This document shows, one piece after another, positions 1 through 9,514 of a stretch of DNA of 64,000 nt (the first letter of the stretch is position 1; every line of letters begins with the position of its first letter). Made by a program: the position numbers and the translations under genes. The notes under the pieces are model-generated. The model was not told the DNA's origin. It saw only the letters and a program-made list of their open reading frames with translations, and made no database searches. The stretch spans positions 1,302,001 through 1,366,000 of the forward strand of contig CP074573.1 in the NCBI GenBank assembly GCA_018394295.1. Reading direction: 5' to 3'. The stretch comes from Mycoplasmatota bacterium. Lineage in GTDB: Bacteria > Bacillota_I > Bacilli_A > Haloplasmatales > Haloplasmataceae.

Positions 1-347
<347 letters not shown>

Positions 348-392
348 TTACTAGATTATATATATTTTTTTATAAAAATAATTATTATTGTA

Positions 393-1097
393 TTATGCAA
401 AAAATCCTAAGTATAAAAGTGCTGCTAATGAACCACCAATGATAGGTCCAACGACAGGAATCCATGCATATTTCCAATTTGAGTTTCCTTTATTTGGAAT
501 TGGTAAAATAAAATGAGCAATTCTTGGTCCTAAATCCCGTGCTGGATTAATTGCGTAACCTGTAGTTCCACCTAAACTTAATCCGATTGATACAATCAAA
601 AATCCTACTGCTAATGCGCCTAAACCAGCAGACATTTCCTGTAATCCCATCACAAGTATTACTAATACTAAAACAAATGTTCCTACTATTTCACTAAATA
701 AGTTGAAGAATGTTCCTTTTATTGCAGGTCCTGTAGAAAATACACCTAAAACTGAATCTGAATCCTTTGTTTCCTCAAAATGTTGATAATAGTAAATTGC
801 GACAATTGTTGCACCTATAAATGCACCAATCATTTGAGCAACGATATATAAAGCAACCTTACTCCAAGCAAATTTATTAGCTATCGCCAATCCAATTGTT
901 ACCGCAGGGTTCAAATGAGCTCCAGAGATATGACCTGTTAAGTATACCGCCATTGCTACCGCAAATCCCCATCCTAATGTTATTACAATCCAACCTGATC
1001 CTTCTGCTTTACTTTTTTTAAGTACCACACCAGCTACAACGCCACCTCCAAGTAAAATTAAAAGCGCTGTACCAATTACTTCAGCAAAAAATTCCAT
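393..1097 (-). CDS. glpF: Glycerol uptake facilitator (aquaglyceroporin)
   Basis: MIP-family channel of 234 residues that lets glycerol diffuse across the membrane. Both NPA boxes are present: GAHLNPAVT near residue 62 and [10 protein letters not shown] near residue 184. The Asp after the second NPA (NPARD) is typical of glycerol facilitators rather than water channels. Six hydrophobic segments are visible, and the length is normal for a compact GlpF. The ATG is preceded by AGGAGG. It is first in an operon with glpK. Upstream there is a promoter with a cre-like box and a leader hairpin, so catabolite repression and antitermination are likely. Confidence 0.96.
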   Translation of the reverse strand: MEFFAEVIGTALLILLGGGVVAGVVLKKSKAEGSGWIVITLGWGFAVAMAVYLTGHISGAHLNPAVTIGLAIANKFAWSKVALYIVAQMIGAFIGATIVAIYYYQHFEETKDSDSVLGVFSTGPAIKGTFFNLFSEIVGTFVLVLVILVMGLQEMSAGLGALAVGFLIVSIGLSLGGTTGYAINPARDLGPRIAHFILPIPNKGNSNWKYAWIPVVGPIIGGSLAALLYLGFFA

Positions 1098-1166
1098 TAT
1101 GTAATCCTCCTGATTCTATAATTGAAATGTAAATATTAGTTGGGCCCTAAGAATAATAAAAAAAAT

Positions 1167-1202
1167 CAAAACGCGTCCCATCAAAATAAGGGTCTGGTTT
1201 TG
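1167..1202 (-). terminator. Attenuator-like hairpin in the glpF leader
   Basis: On the minus strand CAAAAC and CCC pair with GGG and GTTTTG around a 10-nt loop, with a weak 4x4 internal loop, followed by a run of eight U. It lies between the mapped promoter and the glpF start. In Bacillus glp operons the antiterminator GlpP acts on leader terminators in this position. That function is inferred here from position and shape only. Confidence 0.6.
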
Positions 1203-1245
1203 GTTTTTCTCTATTTCTCTCACCTAATATTAACTTTCTGAAACG

Positions 1246-1274
1246 AGTATAACATCTCGGGAAAACGTTTACAA
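1246..1274 (-). promoter_or_regulatory. glpF promoter
   Basis: On the minus strand -35 TTGTAA (1269-1274) and -10 TATACT (1246-1251) are separated by 17 nt. The -10 is preceded by TGT, an extended -10. This gives a leader of about 140 nt that contains the hairpin at 1167-1202. Confidence 0.65.
1260..1274 (-). promoter_or_regulatory. cre-like CcpA operator overlapping the glpF -35
   Basis: TTGTAAACGTTTTCC matches the consensus WTGNAANCGNWNNCW at every fixed position but the last. It covers the -35 box, where CcpA binding would repress glycerol use. A second palindrome, GTGAA-ATTG-TTCAC, lies just upstream at 1281-1294. Confidence 0.55.
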
Positions 1275-1299
1275 TCCTTAGTGAAATTGTTCACATATA

Positions 1300-2318
1300 T
1301 TTCTCTTGACTTTTATGTTTTATTATTATATAGCTAGATAATAATAAAATTGGTAATATATAACAATGCATTATTTTCGGATATTTCTCGCGAATTTTCA
1401 GTAAAAACACTAAAAGAAGAACATATATTTCCTTCTTAATATTTTACAATATTTTTCATAAATGATATGAAATATTGACTTTAAATATTACTTTTTTACT
1501 GAAAGAGGAATTCTTATCAGACGCTACTGAAAATGTCGTGTATTCTATAGGTATACTTTATGTATATAATTCACTTTTCCTAATGAGTTTGTAATCATCA
1601 TACACCTCATTATTAAGTTTAATTAGTTATTAGATATATAACAGCTTTTTTAACTTCTTTAAAAAATCAAAAATCTTTTAATAATATGTGAATTGGTCTA
1701 GATGCAAAATTACCAACTCATTACAGTAAAAATTCATACATAAATCTTTTTTTATTATTTGGTTTATTGTCTAAGTTCTAATTAATTATTATCCTAACAT
1801 ATATACCATATTTTACCATAAATTAAAAAATATCGATATATTTTGTAAATAATTCTTAGTTAAGTTTAACATGATGAATTAGTGAATTAAGTGATATATC
1901 TAGAATCAATATAAAGGAGAAAAAATTGTGAACGACTTAAAATAGATTATTTAAGTGTGACAAGATGACTGGTTATAAATATAAATCACACATGATATAA
2001 TATAAAAAGGCTTAAGTAATTCTACTTAAACTTTAAACATCAATATGTTGGATAATTTGATATTGAATCAAACTATATATACACTAATTCCTTATTAGCA
2101 AATACACTGACTCAACGCGTACTTGAACTACAGTCAATTTTTTCTCATAACAAAACTATTCAGAAATAGTACGACTCCTTTATCATAAGTGGGTAGTTTT
2201 TTATTTGTGAAGGACTTTTAGGCAATTATATTAAATTATTTGTAGTTGATGAGATCAAATTGATTATTTTTTTCTATTAAATAATAATAATTTATAAAAG
2301 GTACTTTCTCATATTTTT
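1300..2318. other. Long non-coding junction between chromosome and accessory region
   Basis: About 1 kb without a convincing gene. It holds a decayed excisionase-like remnant (1928-1980), an inverted repeat GTGTGA/TCACAC (about 1956-1992) and a TTAAGT/ACTTAA hairpin (about 2012-2029). The hairpin resembles the sequence after the excisionase remnants at 31.6 kb. The rest shows nothing recognisable. Confidence 0.5.
1928..1980 (+). pseudogene. Decayed excisionase-like HTH remnant
   Basis: In one frame KCDKMTGYK aligns with RCDIMTVYK of the intact HTH gene at 50822-51001, and the GTGAACGA start region matches that gene's ATGAACGA. Stops and deletions destroy the reading frame. It marks old integrative-element DNA at the left border of the accessory region. 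Confidence 0.45.
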
Positions 2319-2972
2319 TTAAAACAATTCGTCATTATTATTTATATTAGAATATTCATTTATATCAAACTTTTTAGCTAAATACCACTTTAAAACCAGA
2401 TTACTTAATTTGTAGAGAGTTAGTACAATAGCTGTATAAAATGAAATATTAATAATTAATGCTCCATTTTCTTGTGGTACTTTAGATAAATCTTTAGCTA
2501 TAAAGTATGCAATATATCCAACTCCTGTAGAAACAAATGGAACAGCTTTGTATTCTTTATTCCTTTTGTTATAGGCAATATTTCTCATTATAATAATGAA
2601 TATAATAAAAATAATAATTTGAAAGACAATGGCCATTAAAAACAAAAGATTATTAAAAGATTGGATAATGCTTAAACCAGAATAGATTAGAATATTTGCA
2701 TTAATAACTAAAAATAAAAATGACAGTCCATACATGAATAAGTTATTTTTAAACTCACATTTGTCATATATTTTTAAATAAATATTAATAAATAAATATA
2801 TTGAAAACAATATAGAATAAATAATCAATAATAAATGATCTTGATTCACTAGTAATGACATTATTGAAAATAAATACATAATTGTATTAGCTAAAATTAA
2901 TTTGTTGACTCTTTTGTTGTCAATTATGTATCCCCTATTTATAAACATTTGTGCTTTATCTTTATCAATCAT
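2319..2972 (-). CDS. Multi-pass membrane protein, orphan immunity candidate
   Basis: About 217 residues with roughly five to six hydrophobic helices and a hydrophilic tail. I chose the ATG at 2972 (MIDKDKAQMF) because GGAG lies 8 nt upstream; the GTG three codons earlier overlaps that site. No family is recognised. The last 85 residues are nearly identical to a truncated copy at 29363-29662 that follows an rhs region. A small membrane protein duplicated beside rhs loci suggests immunity to a membrane-acting toxin, but that is inference. Confidence 0.6.
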   Translation of the reverse strand: MIDKDKAQMFINRGYIIDNKRVNKLILANTIMYLFSIMSLLVNQDHLLLIIYSILFSIYLFINIYLKIYDKCEFKNNLFMYGLSFLFLVINANILIYSGLSIIQSFNNLLFLMAIVFQIIIFIIFIIIMRNIAYNKRNKEYKAVPFVSTGVGYIAYFIAKDLSKVPQENGALIINISFYTAIVLTLYKLSNLVLKWYLAKKFDINEYSNINNNDELF

Positions 2973-2981
2973 ATTCTTCAC

Positions 2982-3442
2982 TCCAGTTAAAATATTAAAA
3001 TTCTATTATGAATCTGCTACAATTTTTATTTTTTATTATCTATCTATTAAGTTTTTAAAACGCTTCATCAGTACTTGTTATTTCAAAAAACCTTGATACT
3101 TGAGTTGTATAGTTTGATTTATAATCATTTATTCAAGAGGATTGACTCAAAAATCCATTCTATAGAAATGTTCGCTGAAATTATACATACTTAAAACAGA
3201 ATCATACTTTATCATATTTAGATAAAATACAGGTTCTTACTTGTTTAAAATCATAAAAGATATCAGCTACTAAGGAAAAATTAGTAAACATAAATTTTGA
3301 GCAATAAAGTATTTTTGATGAGTTATTAGCTTTTTGTACTCTTTAACGACTATACCATTAAAGATAATATCTTGAAGAAAAATTATTACTATCACAATCA
3401 CAATTAAACTTATATTTAGTTCGTCTAGACTATTTGCGTCAA
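2982..3442. other. Intergenic stretch, nothing recognised
   Basis: About 460 bp, very AT-rich. Short minus-strand frames such as YDSVLSMYNFSEHFYRMDF are broken by stops and may be gene remnants. No RNA gene or clear terminator was seen. Confidence 0.4.
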
Positions 3443-4001
3443 TTATAATTCATAACTAATGAAAATTCCGGCAATTACAAAACATTCTGCCAGTAAGTGC
3501 TTAATCTTAAATAACTTAACACTTTTAATAAGATTCCTCTGAATATTTGACTTATATAAATTAGTATTTAATGTATTTATTTTATCTTCATTAATAATAT
3601 TATTTGACATTAATAGAATAGCTAGATATCTAGTATACGTAGTAGTGAAATAAACTGTTCTTTTTCCAAAGTAACTCTTGGTTTTTTTTATCATTTTACA
3701 GTTTTCATTAAATAAATTAAGTTTACTAGATTCTTCATAATATAATGAAGAATAATTTATTACTAAAAATGGAATTAAAAATATGTTTAACAATATGATC
3801 ACTCTAATCTTTTTTTCACTATAAATAAATTTTCCTTCTCGATAATATCTAAAAACTTTTTTCCAAACAACCATACTATATATACTGAGAGAGTATGCTA
3901 ATAATAAATATAAAGTTACTACCAAAGACTCATGATCCAATAAATCAATAATTTCATACAATTTAAAAATATATACACCAACTAGAAATGAAATGATTTC
4001 T
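3443..4001 (-). pseudogene. Membrane protein gene cut at its 5' end by IS30
   Basis: The open frame has about 185 codons and runs straight into the IS30 end at 4002 with no start codon or ribosome-binding site. A TTG at 3961 is the only possible start and lacks a Shine-Dalgarno sequence. The product has two strong N-terminal hydrophobic helices, a charged middle and a C-terminal hydrophobic segment. No family is recognised. It sits in the run of orphan immunity-like genes and was probably inactivated by the insertion. Confidence 0.5.
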
Positions 4002-4038
4002 GAATTGTCAATACAAATCCGACAAATAATTATGATAC

Positions 4039-5013
4039 TTAAGCAACTGGTAGTAGTGTATCTACACCGGTTGTTTTTTTCAACACCTCTGCAGGTGTTA
4101 AATAATTTAAAGACTTACGTGGAATGCTATTCCACTTATTTGCTATTAGGTTTAATTCTTCTTGGGTATAAACTGATAAATTAGTGGATTTAGGTAAATC
4201 TTTTCTTACAATACCATTGGAGTTTTCATTCAATCCTCTTTGTCCTGGAGAGCCAGGGTCACCAAAATAGATACCCACATTTACTAAACTCTCCTGCTCA
4301 ATTTCTTTCCATTTTGAGAATTCTTTTCCACGATCAAAGGTAATTGTTATAATACAGTTATTAGGTAGTTCATTGAGCCAATTACATGTTGCTAATTTCA
4401 CATCTTCACTTTTTCTACTTGCCTTTAACAAGATAATGTATTTAGTTTGTTTTTCAACTAATGTTACAATTGCAGACTTACGTTTCTCGCCCACAATTGT
4501 ATCGCCTTCAAAGTGTCCATATTCCTCATTACTACTAGCCATAGGGTGCTTTTCATTGCGCTCATGAATCGTCTTACAGACGTTTATTTTACCTCTAGTT
4601 TCGTTATGCCCTTTAGGATTTCTTTTACCTTTGCGTCTTAGTTTATTCTTGTCTATTAAATCTCTTTTAACCATGTTGTATAAAGTTTTAGTTGAACATC
4701 TTTCTTCTACTTGATCTACTTTATCTCTACCAGCTTTGGCATCTAGTGACCAATCAGAATCTAACCTATAATCAATTTCTTTTAGTTTTTCTTCAGATAA
4801 CTTAATATGTTTTCTTCCACATCTTTTTCTATTTTTTAGGTACTGATTATAAATTTGAATTACTGTAAGTCCTTGAATAAACAACTTATAATACGTATAA
4901 ACTTTATCTTTTCCTATTTGCATTCTGAGTGCGCATTCTCTAGCTTTTATACCTAATCTATAATTTGCCTCTATATTTGTTAATTCATTTACGGTAATAT
5001 GTTTATATGACAT
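4039..5013 (-). CDS. IS30-family transposase
   Basis: 324 residues, a normal IS30 length. The N-terminal HTH region is followed by a DDE core: Asp in HFEGDTIVG, Asp in ITFDRGKEF and Glu in GLNENSNGIVRKDLPK. The C-terminal RKSLNYLTPAEVL is the typical IS30 ending (RKxLxxxTPxE). It catalyses cut-and-paste movement of its own IS. The frame is intact, but its promoter-side end is now separated from the right terminal repeat by the IS3 insertion. Confidence 0.95.
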   Translation of the reverse strand: MSYKHITVNELTNIEANYRLGIKARECALRMQIGKDKVYTYYKLFIQGLTVIQIYNQYLKNRKRCGRKHIKLSEEKLKEIDYRLDSDWSLDAKAGRDKVDQVEERCSTKTLYNMVKRDLIDKNKLRRKGKRNPKGHNETRGKINVCKTIHERNEKHPMASSNEEYGHFEGDTIVGEKRKSAIVTLVEKQTKYIILLKASRKSEDVKLATCNWLNELPNNCIITITFDRGKEFSKWKEIEQESLVNVGIYFGDPGSPGQRGLNENSNGIVRKDLPKSTNLSVYTQEELNLIANKWNSIPRKSLNYLTPAEVLKKTTGVDTLLPVA

Positions 5014-5064
5014 GTATGATACTCTTTATTTGTTTGGCGATGAATTAAGTGTATCATACATGTC
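5009..5064. repeat. Inverted repeat at the transposase start
   Basis: GACATGTATGATAC at 5009 is repeated in inverse orientation as GTATCATACATGTC ending at 5064, with a spacer of about 28 nt. It includes the transposase start codon, so an RNA hairpin could mask translation initiation and limit transposase production. Confidence 0.6.
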
Positions 5065-5206
5065 TTTTTTTGACACTTTATTTCGCTTAATGTCAAGGTA
5101 GTTGTCGCATATTTTTAATTTTTTTAAGAAGATTTTGTTTCTTCTTTTTCCAAAATTGATGATTTTTCTGGGTTTAACCAAACTATGTTTTCCACACTCC
5201 AATTTC

Positions 5207-6211
5207 TTATGTTTCTCGACCATCTTTCTGGTGTTTAAGTTGTGCTTGTTCATAGACTTTAATTCGCTTTTTTAATATTTTATTAGATAAACCGGAATGC
5301 CTTTGGTGTGGAGTTAAATATTTTATCCCACTATGAAGATGTTCATAGTTATACCAGTTTATAAACTGTAATGTCCAAGTTCTTGCTTGTTTAATAGTCT
5401 CAAAGCCCTTATCTGGGTAACCTGGACAATATTTGAATGTTTTAAATATAGACTCCGCATAAGGATTATCATTACTTACTCTAGGTCTACTATTTGATGG
5501 AGTAATACCTAGTTGATAAAGGGTCTCTAAAAGAGTGGCTCCTTTCATCGGACTTCCATTGTCAGAATGAAGCACTAAAGGTTTTTTATGTAAAAGTATA
5601 TTTTCTGCTAATACTGCTCTTTTAACTAATTCACTAGCGTGTTGAGCAGATTGTTCAGACCATATTTCCCATCCTACTACTTTTCTACTAAATAAATCTA
5701 GGATCAAATATAAGTAATAATACATCCCTTTTATTGGTCCTTTTAGATAAGTAATATCCCACATCCATACTTGATTAGGACCTGTGGCATAATGTGTTGA
5801 TATAGGTCTATTTTGGGGTTTTTTAGTATTTCCTCTATGTTTTAGTTGTTTTTCTTCTCTTAAGATTCTATATATTGTTGATTCAGATGCTAAATATATT
5901 CCTTTATCAGCTAGGAGCGGCACAATTTCATTAGGAGATAAGTTTTTATATTCAGGCTGATTTACGACTTTTAAAATTTCTTTTCGTTCTTTTTTAGTTA
6001 ATCTATTTTTGGGTGCTTTTTTTTTACTAATAGGTCTTTGATCTTCATTTGGTGATGAATCACTTCTCCATCGTTGAAGTGTTCGTAAACTAATTCCTAT
6101 TTCTTCACATGCTTTTTCTTGTCTTGCTCCATTATCTACAGCTTCTCTTATCAGTGATATTGCTTTTTTGCGATCTGTGGCACTGATTAATCTTCCTCGT
6201 CTTCCCCCCAA
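5207..6211 (-). CDS. IS3-family transposase OrfB (integrase domain)
   Basis: 334 residues. A short HTH start is followed by an HTH_21-like region and an rve DDE core: Asp in VWMWDITYLKG, Asp in LVLHSDNGSPMKG and Glu in NDNPYAESIFKTFKY, with the WYNYEHLHSGI C-terminal motif. It overlaps orfA by 25 bp in the -1 frame. It is probably made only as an OrfAB fusion by ribosomal frameshifting, since the apparent start is a weak TTG without a ribosome-binding site. Confidence 0.94.
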   Translation of the reverse strand: MGGRRGRLISATDRKKAISLIREAVDNGARQEKACEEIGISLRTLQRWRSDSSPNEDQRPISKKKAPKNRLTKKERKEILKVVNQPEYKNLSPNEIVPLLADKGIYLASESTIYRILREEKQLKHRGNTKKPQNRPISTHYATGPNQVWMWDITYLKGPIKGMYYYLYLILDLFSRKVVGWEIWSEQSAQHASELVKRAVLAENILLHKKPLVLHSDNGSPMKGATLLETLYQLGITPSNSRPRVSNDNPYAESIFKTFKYCPGYPDKGFETIKQARTWTLQFINWYNYEHLHSGIKYLTPHQRHSGLSNKILKKRIKVYEQAQLKHQKDGRET

Positions 6212-6684
6212 ATCGCACTTGCCTTTTTTCTAAGTACAAGAAGGGCTGCTGCTTCTGCAAGTGCTGATTCTTTTCTTTGTAGTTCTTTATTTAATTTCTT
6301 AAGTTCTTGATTTTTTTCTCTTAACTGCTTTTGTAGTTCTGTTGCTTGTTTAGCTACACCACCATTAGCCTGCATACATGCATCTCGCCATTCTTTAACT
6401 TGATTAACATATAGTCCTTTATTTCTACAATACTTAGATAATTCTACTTCACTTAATGTTGCAGTTTCTAAGACAATATGAAACTTATCTTGTGTACTCC
6501 ATTCTTCTGATTTTAAAGGTTGTTCGTTAACAGGGATTCCATTTTCTTTCGCTTTCTTTTTCCAAGTAAAAAGTGTTATTTCTGGTATTCCTGATTCTCT
6601 TGATAATTCTTTGACTGATTCATTATGTGGTGGCATCATTCTTTGTATTAATGATAACTTATAATCCTTTGAGTATCTTGCCAT
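6187..6684 (-). CDS. IS3-family OrfA (DNA-binding part of the transposase)
   Basis: 165 residues. The N-terminal HTH (YSKDYKLSLIQRMM and IPEITLFTWKKKA) is followed by a second HTH-like part. A strongly predicted coiled coil of heptad Leu/Lys/Glu residues (about 110-150) probably drives dimerisation. The ATG is preceded by AAGGAG. The gene ends inside orfB. Confidence 0.92.
   Translation of the reverse strand: MARYSKDYKLSLIQRMMPPHNESVKELSRESGIPEITLFTWKKKAKENGIPVNEQPLKSEEWSTQDKFHIVLETATLSEVELSKYCRNKGLYVNQVKEWRDACMQANGGVAKQATELQKQLREKNQELKKLNKELQRKESALAEAAALLVLRKKASAIWGEDEED
6223..6229 (-). promoter_or_regulatory. Programmed -1 frameshift site between orfA and orfB
   Basis: The heptamer A-AAA-AAG lies in the orfA frame just before its end. 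It is the standard IS3-family slippery site and shifts ribosomes into the orfB frame, which is open from here onward. Confidence 0.8.
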
Positions 6685-6940
6685 AAAGTTGTTCTCCTTA
6701 CTAAGTTTTTAAATTTTATTTCAAGACAACTAGTTGTCTTGAAATAACTTACTATGTCTACTATACTATTTTTAGAGCTCCATGACAACTATTCTAACAC
6801 AGAGGGATTTGTCTGATTTAATTATACAATTTGGGATTACAAAAAAAATAAAATGATAATTTCTATAATTTAATAACATTCTCTTAAAAGCTATTTTAAT
6901 ATCATTCTTCTCTTGCATAATATATGTTCCCTTCATATAA

Positions 6941-7087
6941 TTAACTCCATTGAAAAATTTTAACTAATGAAAAATCATAAATATATTTGGAAGAATAATA
7001 ACCTGCTACACCGCCAATCAATCCTCCCACAAAGACATCTTTTCCAAATAAATTAACTGGAATAGGGATACTTAACCAATTTTTATC
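6941..7087 (-). pseudogene. C-terminal remnant of a small protein, perhaps an Rhs tip linker
   Basis: An open frame of 48 codons without a start. It contains a Gly-rich hydrophobic block (GGLIGGVAGYYSSKYIYDF) like the linkers after the Rhs core in this window. A stop precedes it at 7088. It is probably a decayed tip upstream of nothing that survives, next to the IS30 end. Confidence 0.35.
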
Positions 7088-7167
7088 TTATTTAGGTTTT
7101 TTGTTAAATAAAATCATTTTATCAAAGACACCTTTTAATGATTTTTTTATAAAAAAATCCAGACCTT

Positions 7168-7836
7168 CTATATTTTTTTATATTTTTTATTGAAAATATA
7201 GAAATCAGACAAATACTGTTTTTTATATTTAAATAAGTTTTTATAGTCCAAAAAACTACCTTTTGTAGGTATACTATTTAATAATCTAATACGAATTGAG
7301 AAGTTTCTCTTTAAAACATTATTTTTTATTAGTGCTATTTTCTGTTTTTTATTATCTAAATCACAAAAATTAATATATTTATTATTAATATTATTAATTT
7401 TTATTTTTTTAAAAATTCCTCTATGATTAATTTCTTTATTATTATAAATGTTTACATAAACACTAAAGAATATTATCTCATATATTCTTTTCTTTTGGTT
7501 TCTCCATTTTCTCATATCATATTTTTTTTGATATTTATTAATAATCCAAATTCCTTTTTCTACTTCAATAATATTTATCTCATTGTTTAAAATAATATTC
7601 GGGTGTAGATCAAATTCCTTAAAATTATTATTTGGAACTCCAATAATTAAAGGAAATTGAATCAAACCAAAAACTAATATTGAAGCAAACCCAAAAGAAA
7701 TGCCTAGTATTCCAAAAACAATATAAAGTATCCGATTTGATATTAAAATATCTAGCAGAATAAAGAGAATGGAAAATAGAAAACATAACTTCAAAATTAA
7801 TATTCGATTTTGATTATAATACTTATCTTTTTTCAA
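7168..7836 (-). CDS. Membrane-anchored protein of unknown function, orphan immunity candidate
   Basis: About 222 residues. Two close hydrophobic helices near the N-terminus (about 12-75) are followed by a Lys/Asn/Ile-rich hydrophilic domain. I chose the TTG at 7836 (LKKDKYYNQ) because GGGAG lies about 8 nt upstream; an in-frame ATG 13 codons earlier has no such site. No family is recognised. Its size, anchor and place among rhs-derived debris fit an immunity protein. Confidence 0.55.
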   Translation of the reverse strand: MKKDKYYNQNRILILKLCFLFSILFILLDILISNRILYIVFGILGISFGFASILVFGLIQFPLIIGVPNNNFKEFDLHPNIILNNEINIIEVEKGIWIINKYQKKYDMRKWRNQKKRIYEIIFFSVYVNIYNNKEINHRGIFKKIKINNINNKYINFCDLDNKKQKIALIKNNVLKRNFSIRIRLLNSIPTKGSFLDYKNLFKYKKQYLSDFYIFNKKYKKI

Positions 7837-7956
7837 ATTAATCTCCCTTCTCGTATAAATCTTTATATAATTCAAATGAAATTTTATACAATTTTACTTT
7901 TATGAAAAATGTTCATTTTAATTGATTTTTTGGCAACAAAACTTGTTATAGCCCCC

Positions 7957-8385
7957 TTAATATAACATTCTATCATAATAACCTTTTTCAAATATTATTA
8001 TTCCTTCAATAGGATCTAATGGACATTCATCAGCAAATGGTGCATAAACACCTATTCCGTACTTATAAGATGTAAAACCAGTATCATCAACTTGAATATT
8101 TTTATCCAATTTAAAGAATAAATCTTTTATTTCTTGATATGACATATTCATTAAATTAATATCATTAAATGTAACTACAGCTGGATTAAAAAACTCTATA
8201 GCTTCACAAACACCTGGTTTTTTATAAAATATATGACAAGTATTGTATGCATCAGTATACAATTCATCATCTTTAAATTTCTTAAATTTACGTGGTTCAG
8301 CTAATAAAATATTTTGTATTTGCTCACTCGTCATCCCAAACATAATTTTCCCTGCACCAATGTATGGTTTAATTTTAAATTTCAT
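7957..8385 (-). CDS. Small soluble protein, orphan immunity-like
   Basis: 142 residues with no signal peptide or membrane segment. The N-terminus KIKPYIGAGKIMFGMTSEQIQ resembles a widespread small-protein motif (GxIxFGMTxEEV) often found beside polymorphic toxin genes. The ATG has GAGG upstream. No toxin gene is adjacent, so if it is an immunity protein it is an orphan one. Confidence 0.55.
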   Translation of the reverse strand: MKFKIKPYIGAGKIMFGMTSEQIQNILLAEPRKFKKFKDDELYTDAYNTCHIFYKKPGVCEAIEFFNPAVVTFNDINLMNMSYQEIKDLFFKLDKNIQVDDTGFTSYKYGIGVYAPFADECPLDPIEGIIIFEKGYYDRMLY

Positions 8386-8542
8386 GTTCTAACCTCACTA
8401 ATTTAAAAACATATATGCATATTCTAACATTTGCTCAATTGCCAAATCCTATTTATCTCCAAGTTTTGATCTGGTATCATTAATAACCATAAGTTGAGCA
8501 TCGATAAAATTACCTTAATCAATAATTGAATTTTTACTATAG

Positions 8543-8574
8543 CAGGTCCCTCTCTATGAAGTGGAACCTGTTTT
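8543..8574 (+). terminator. Hairpin with T-run on the plus strand
   Basis: CAGGTCCC pairs with GGAACCTG (one mismatch) and is followed by TTTT on the plus strand. The neighbouring genes run on the minus strand, so it may be a relic of an element that has been lost. Confidence 0.35.
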
Positions 8575-8616
8575 AACTATATTAAAATAAAAATCAGCTT
8601 TTTTAAAAGAACCTCT

Positions 8617-9210
8617 TCAGTTAGAATCATTTAATCTATAATCTTCTTGTACAAAACTAACTAACAAAAATAATGTAAATAAAATTCCTCCTATGTACTT
8701 AGCTAAAGAACCTGAACCTGATACATCTATTTCTATAAACTTGTAAGAAAAAATATAAAATAAATAATAAATAACTATATAAATTAAAGTTGAAAGCCAG
8801 AAAAGAATTTTTTGTATCTTATTATAATCAGATAATCTTAATGAACTTTTATAAGTATCAAAAGCTTTATTATTTGAATTAAGTATTTTCTTTATTAAAA
8901 AATAATAAATAACTGAACTCAAAATATATATTAAATAAAATCTTAATTGTAACAACTGTATACCAAAATTAAAAACAAATAATAAGAATTGCCAATATAT
9001 ATTGGTCTTATTAGAAATTTTGTATTTAATCAATTTAAAAATCGCTACAAAAAATAAAACTATGTTAATAATGAATAAAATAATATATATATATTCAGCT
9101 GCAATGTAATCTATTTCATTTATATATTTTACATCATCAGACTCAAAATGAAGATAAGATAAATACCAAAAGAAAAACATTAATATTTCTACTGCGATAA
9201 ATTTCAACAT
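8617..9210 (-). CDS. Multi-pass membrane protein, orphan immunity candidate
   Basis: 197 residues with about five hydrophobic helices spread over the whole length and short charged loops. GAGAGG precedes the ATG. No family is recognised. Like its neighbours it may protect against a membrane-targeting Rhs tip, but no toxin is adjacent. Confidence 0.55.
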   Translation of the reverse strand: MLKFIAVEILMFFFWYLSYLHFESDDVKYINEIDYIAAEYIYIILFIINIVLFFVAIFKLIKYKISNKTNIYWQFLLFVFNFGIQLLQLRFYLIYILSSVIYYFLIKKILNSNNKAFDTYKSSLRLSDYNKIQKILFWLSTLIYIVIYYLFYIFSYKFIEIDVSGSGSLAKYIGGILFTLFLLVSFVQEDYRLNDSN

Positions 9211-9239
9211 AAATACCTCTCATTAATAATACTCTATTT

Positions 9240-9506
9240 TTATTTACTTCTCGTGCACTTGAATAAATAACCCTGCAAAGTGCCGCCTTTAAACAACCAT
9301 TTTTCAAGTTCCTCTTGAGTTAGTTGATATTCGAGCTTTATCTTTTCTATATCATCTTTCAGTTCATCTGCAAGCTCTTTTATTTCTTCCCAACCTACAT
9401 AATCAATAAACATACAGTAATCATCACAATGACTAAGCCAATGTTCAGTCTGCCATGATGCATAACTCGATGTTCGATATATTAACTCATACAGATATTC
9501 TTTAGC
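9240..9506 (-). pseudogene. CbrC/UPF0167-family C-terminal fragment
   Basis: 88 open codons with no start; a TAA precedes the first codon. YASWQTEHWLSHCDDYC and FIDYVGWEEIKELADEL match the conserved second half of the CbrC family (UPF0167, named for tolerance to colicin E2). The Cys-rich N-terminal half is missing, and the C-terminus deviates after LFKC. Members of this family are often encoded beside polymorphic toxins, so it is probably a broken immunity gene. Confidence 0.65.
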
Positions 9507-9514
9507 TTACTAAA

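Larger units (their letters stand above)
5084..6806 (-). mobile_element. IS3-family element nested in IS30
   Basis: A 1.7-kb element with two overlapping frames and imperfect terminal repeats that share TAGTTGTC and a TGT block. The flanks carry the same ATTT (5080-5083 and 6807-6810). The uninterrupted IS30 end at 29271 has this ATTT only once, which confirms the ends and the 4-bp duplication. Confidence 0.88.
4002..6832 (-). mobile_element. IS30-family element interrupted by an IS3 element
   Basis: The imperfect terminal repeats are about 28 bp. The left end starts at 4002 and the right end finishes at 6832; both share AATTGT and GACAAATAA blocks. Without the nested IS3 (5084-6806) and its extra ATTT the element is about 1.1 kb, normal for IS30. 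It carries one transposase (4039-5013). No target duplication is obvious. A solo copy of its right end lies at 29246-29298 and shows the empty site of the IS3 insertion. Confidence 0.8.

Noticed and set aside
5026-5253. 75-codon minus-strand frame across the IS30/IS3 joint
   Set aside because: It spans the insertion junction and the IS3 terminal repeat, is Lys/Asn-rich with no motif, and has no function independent of the IS elements.
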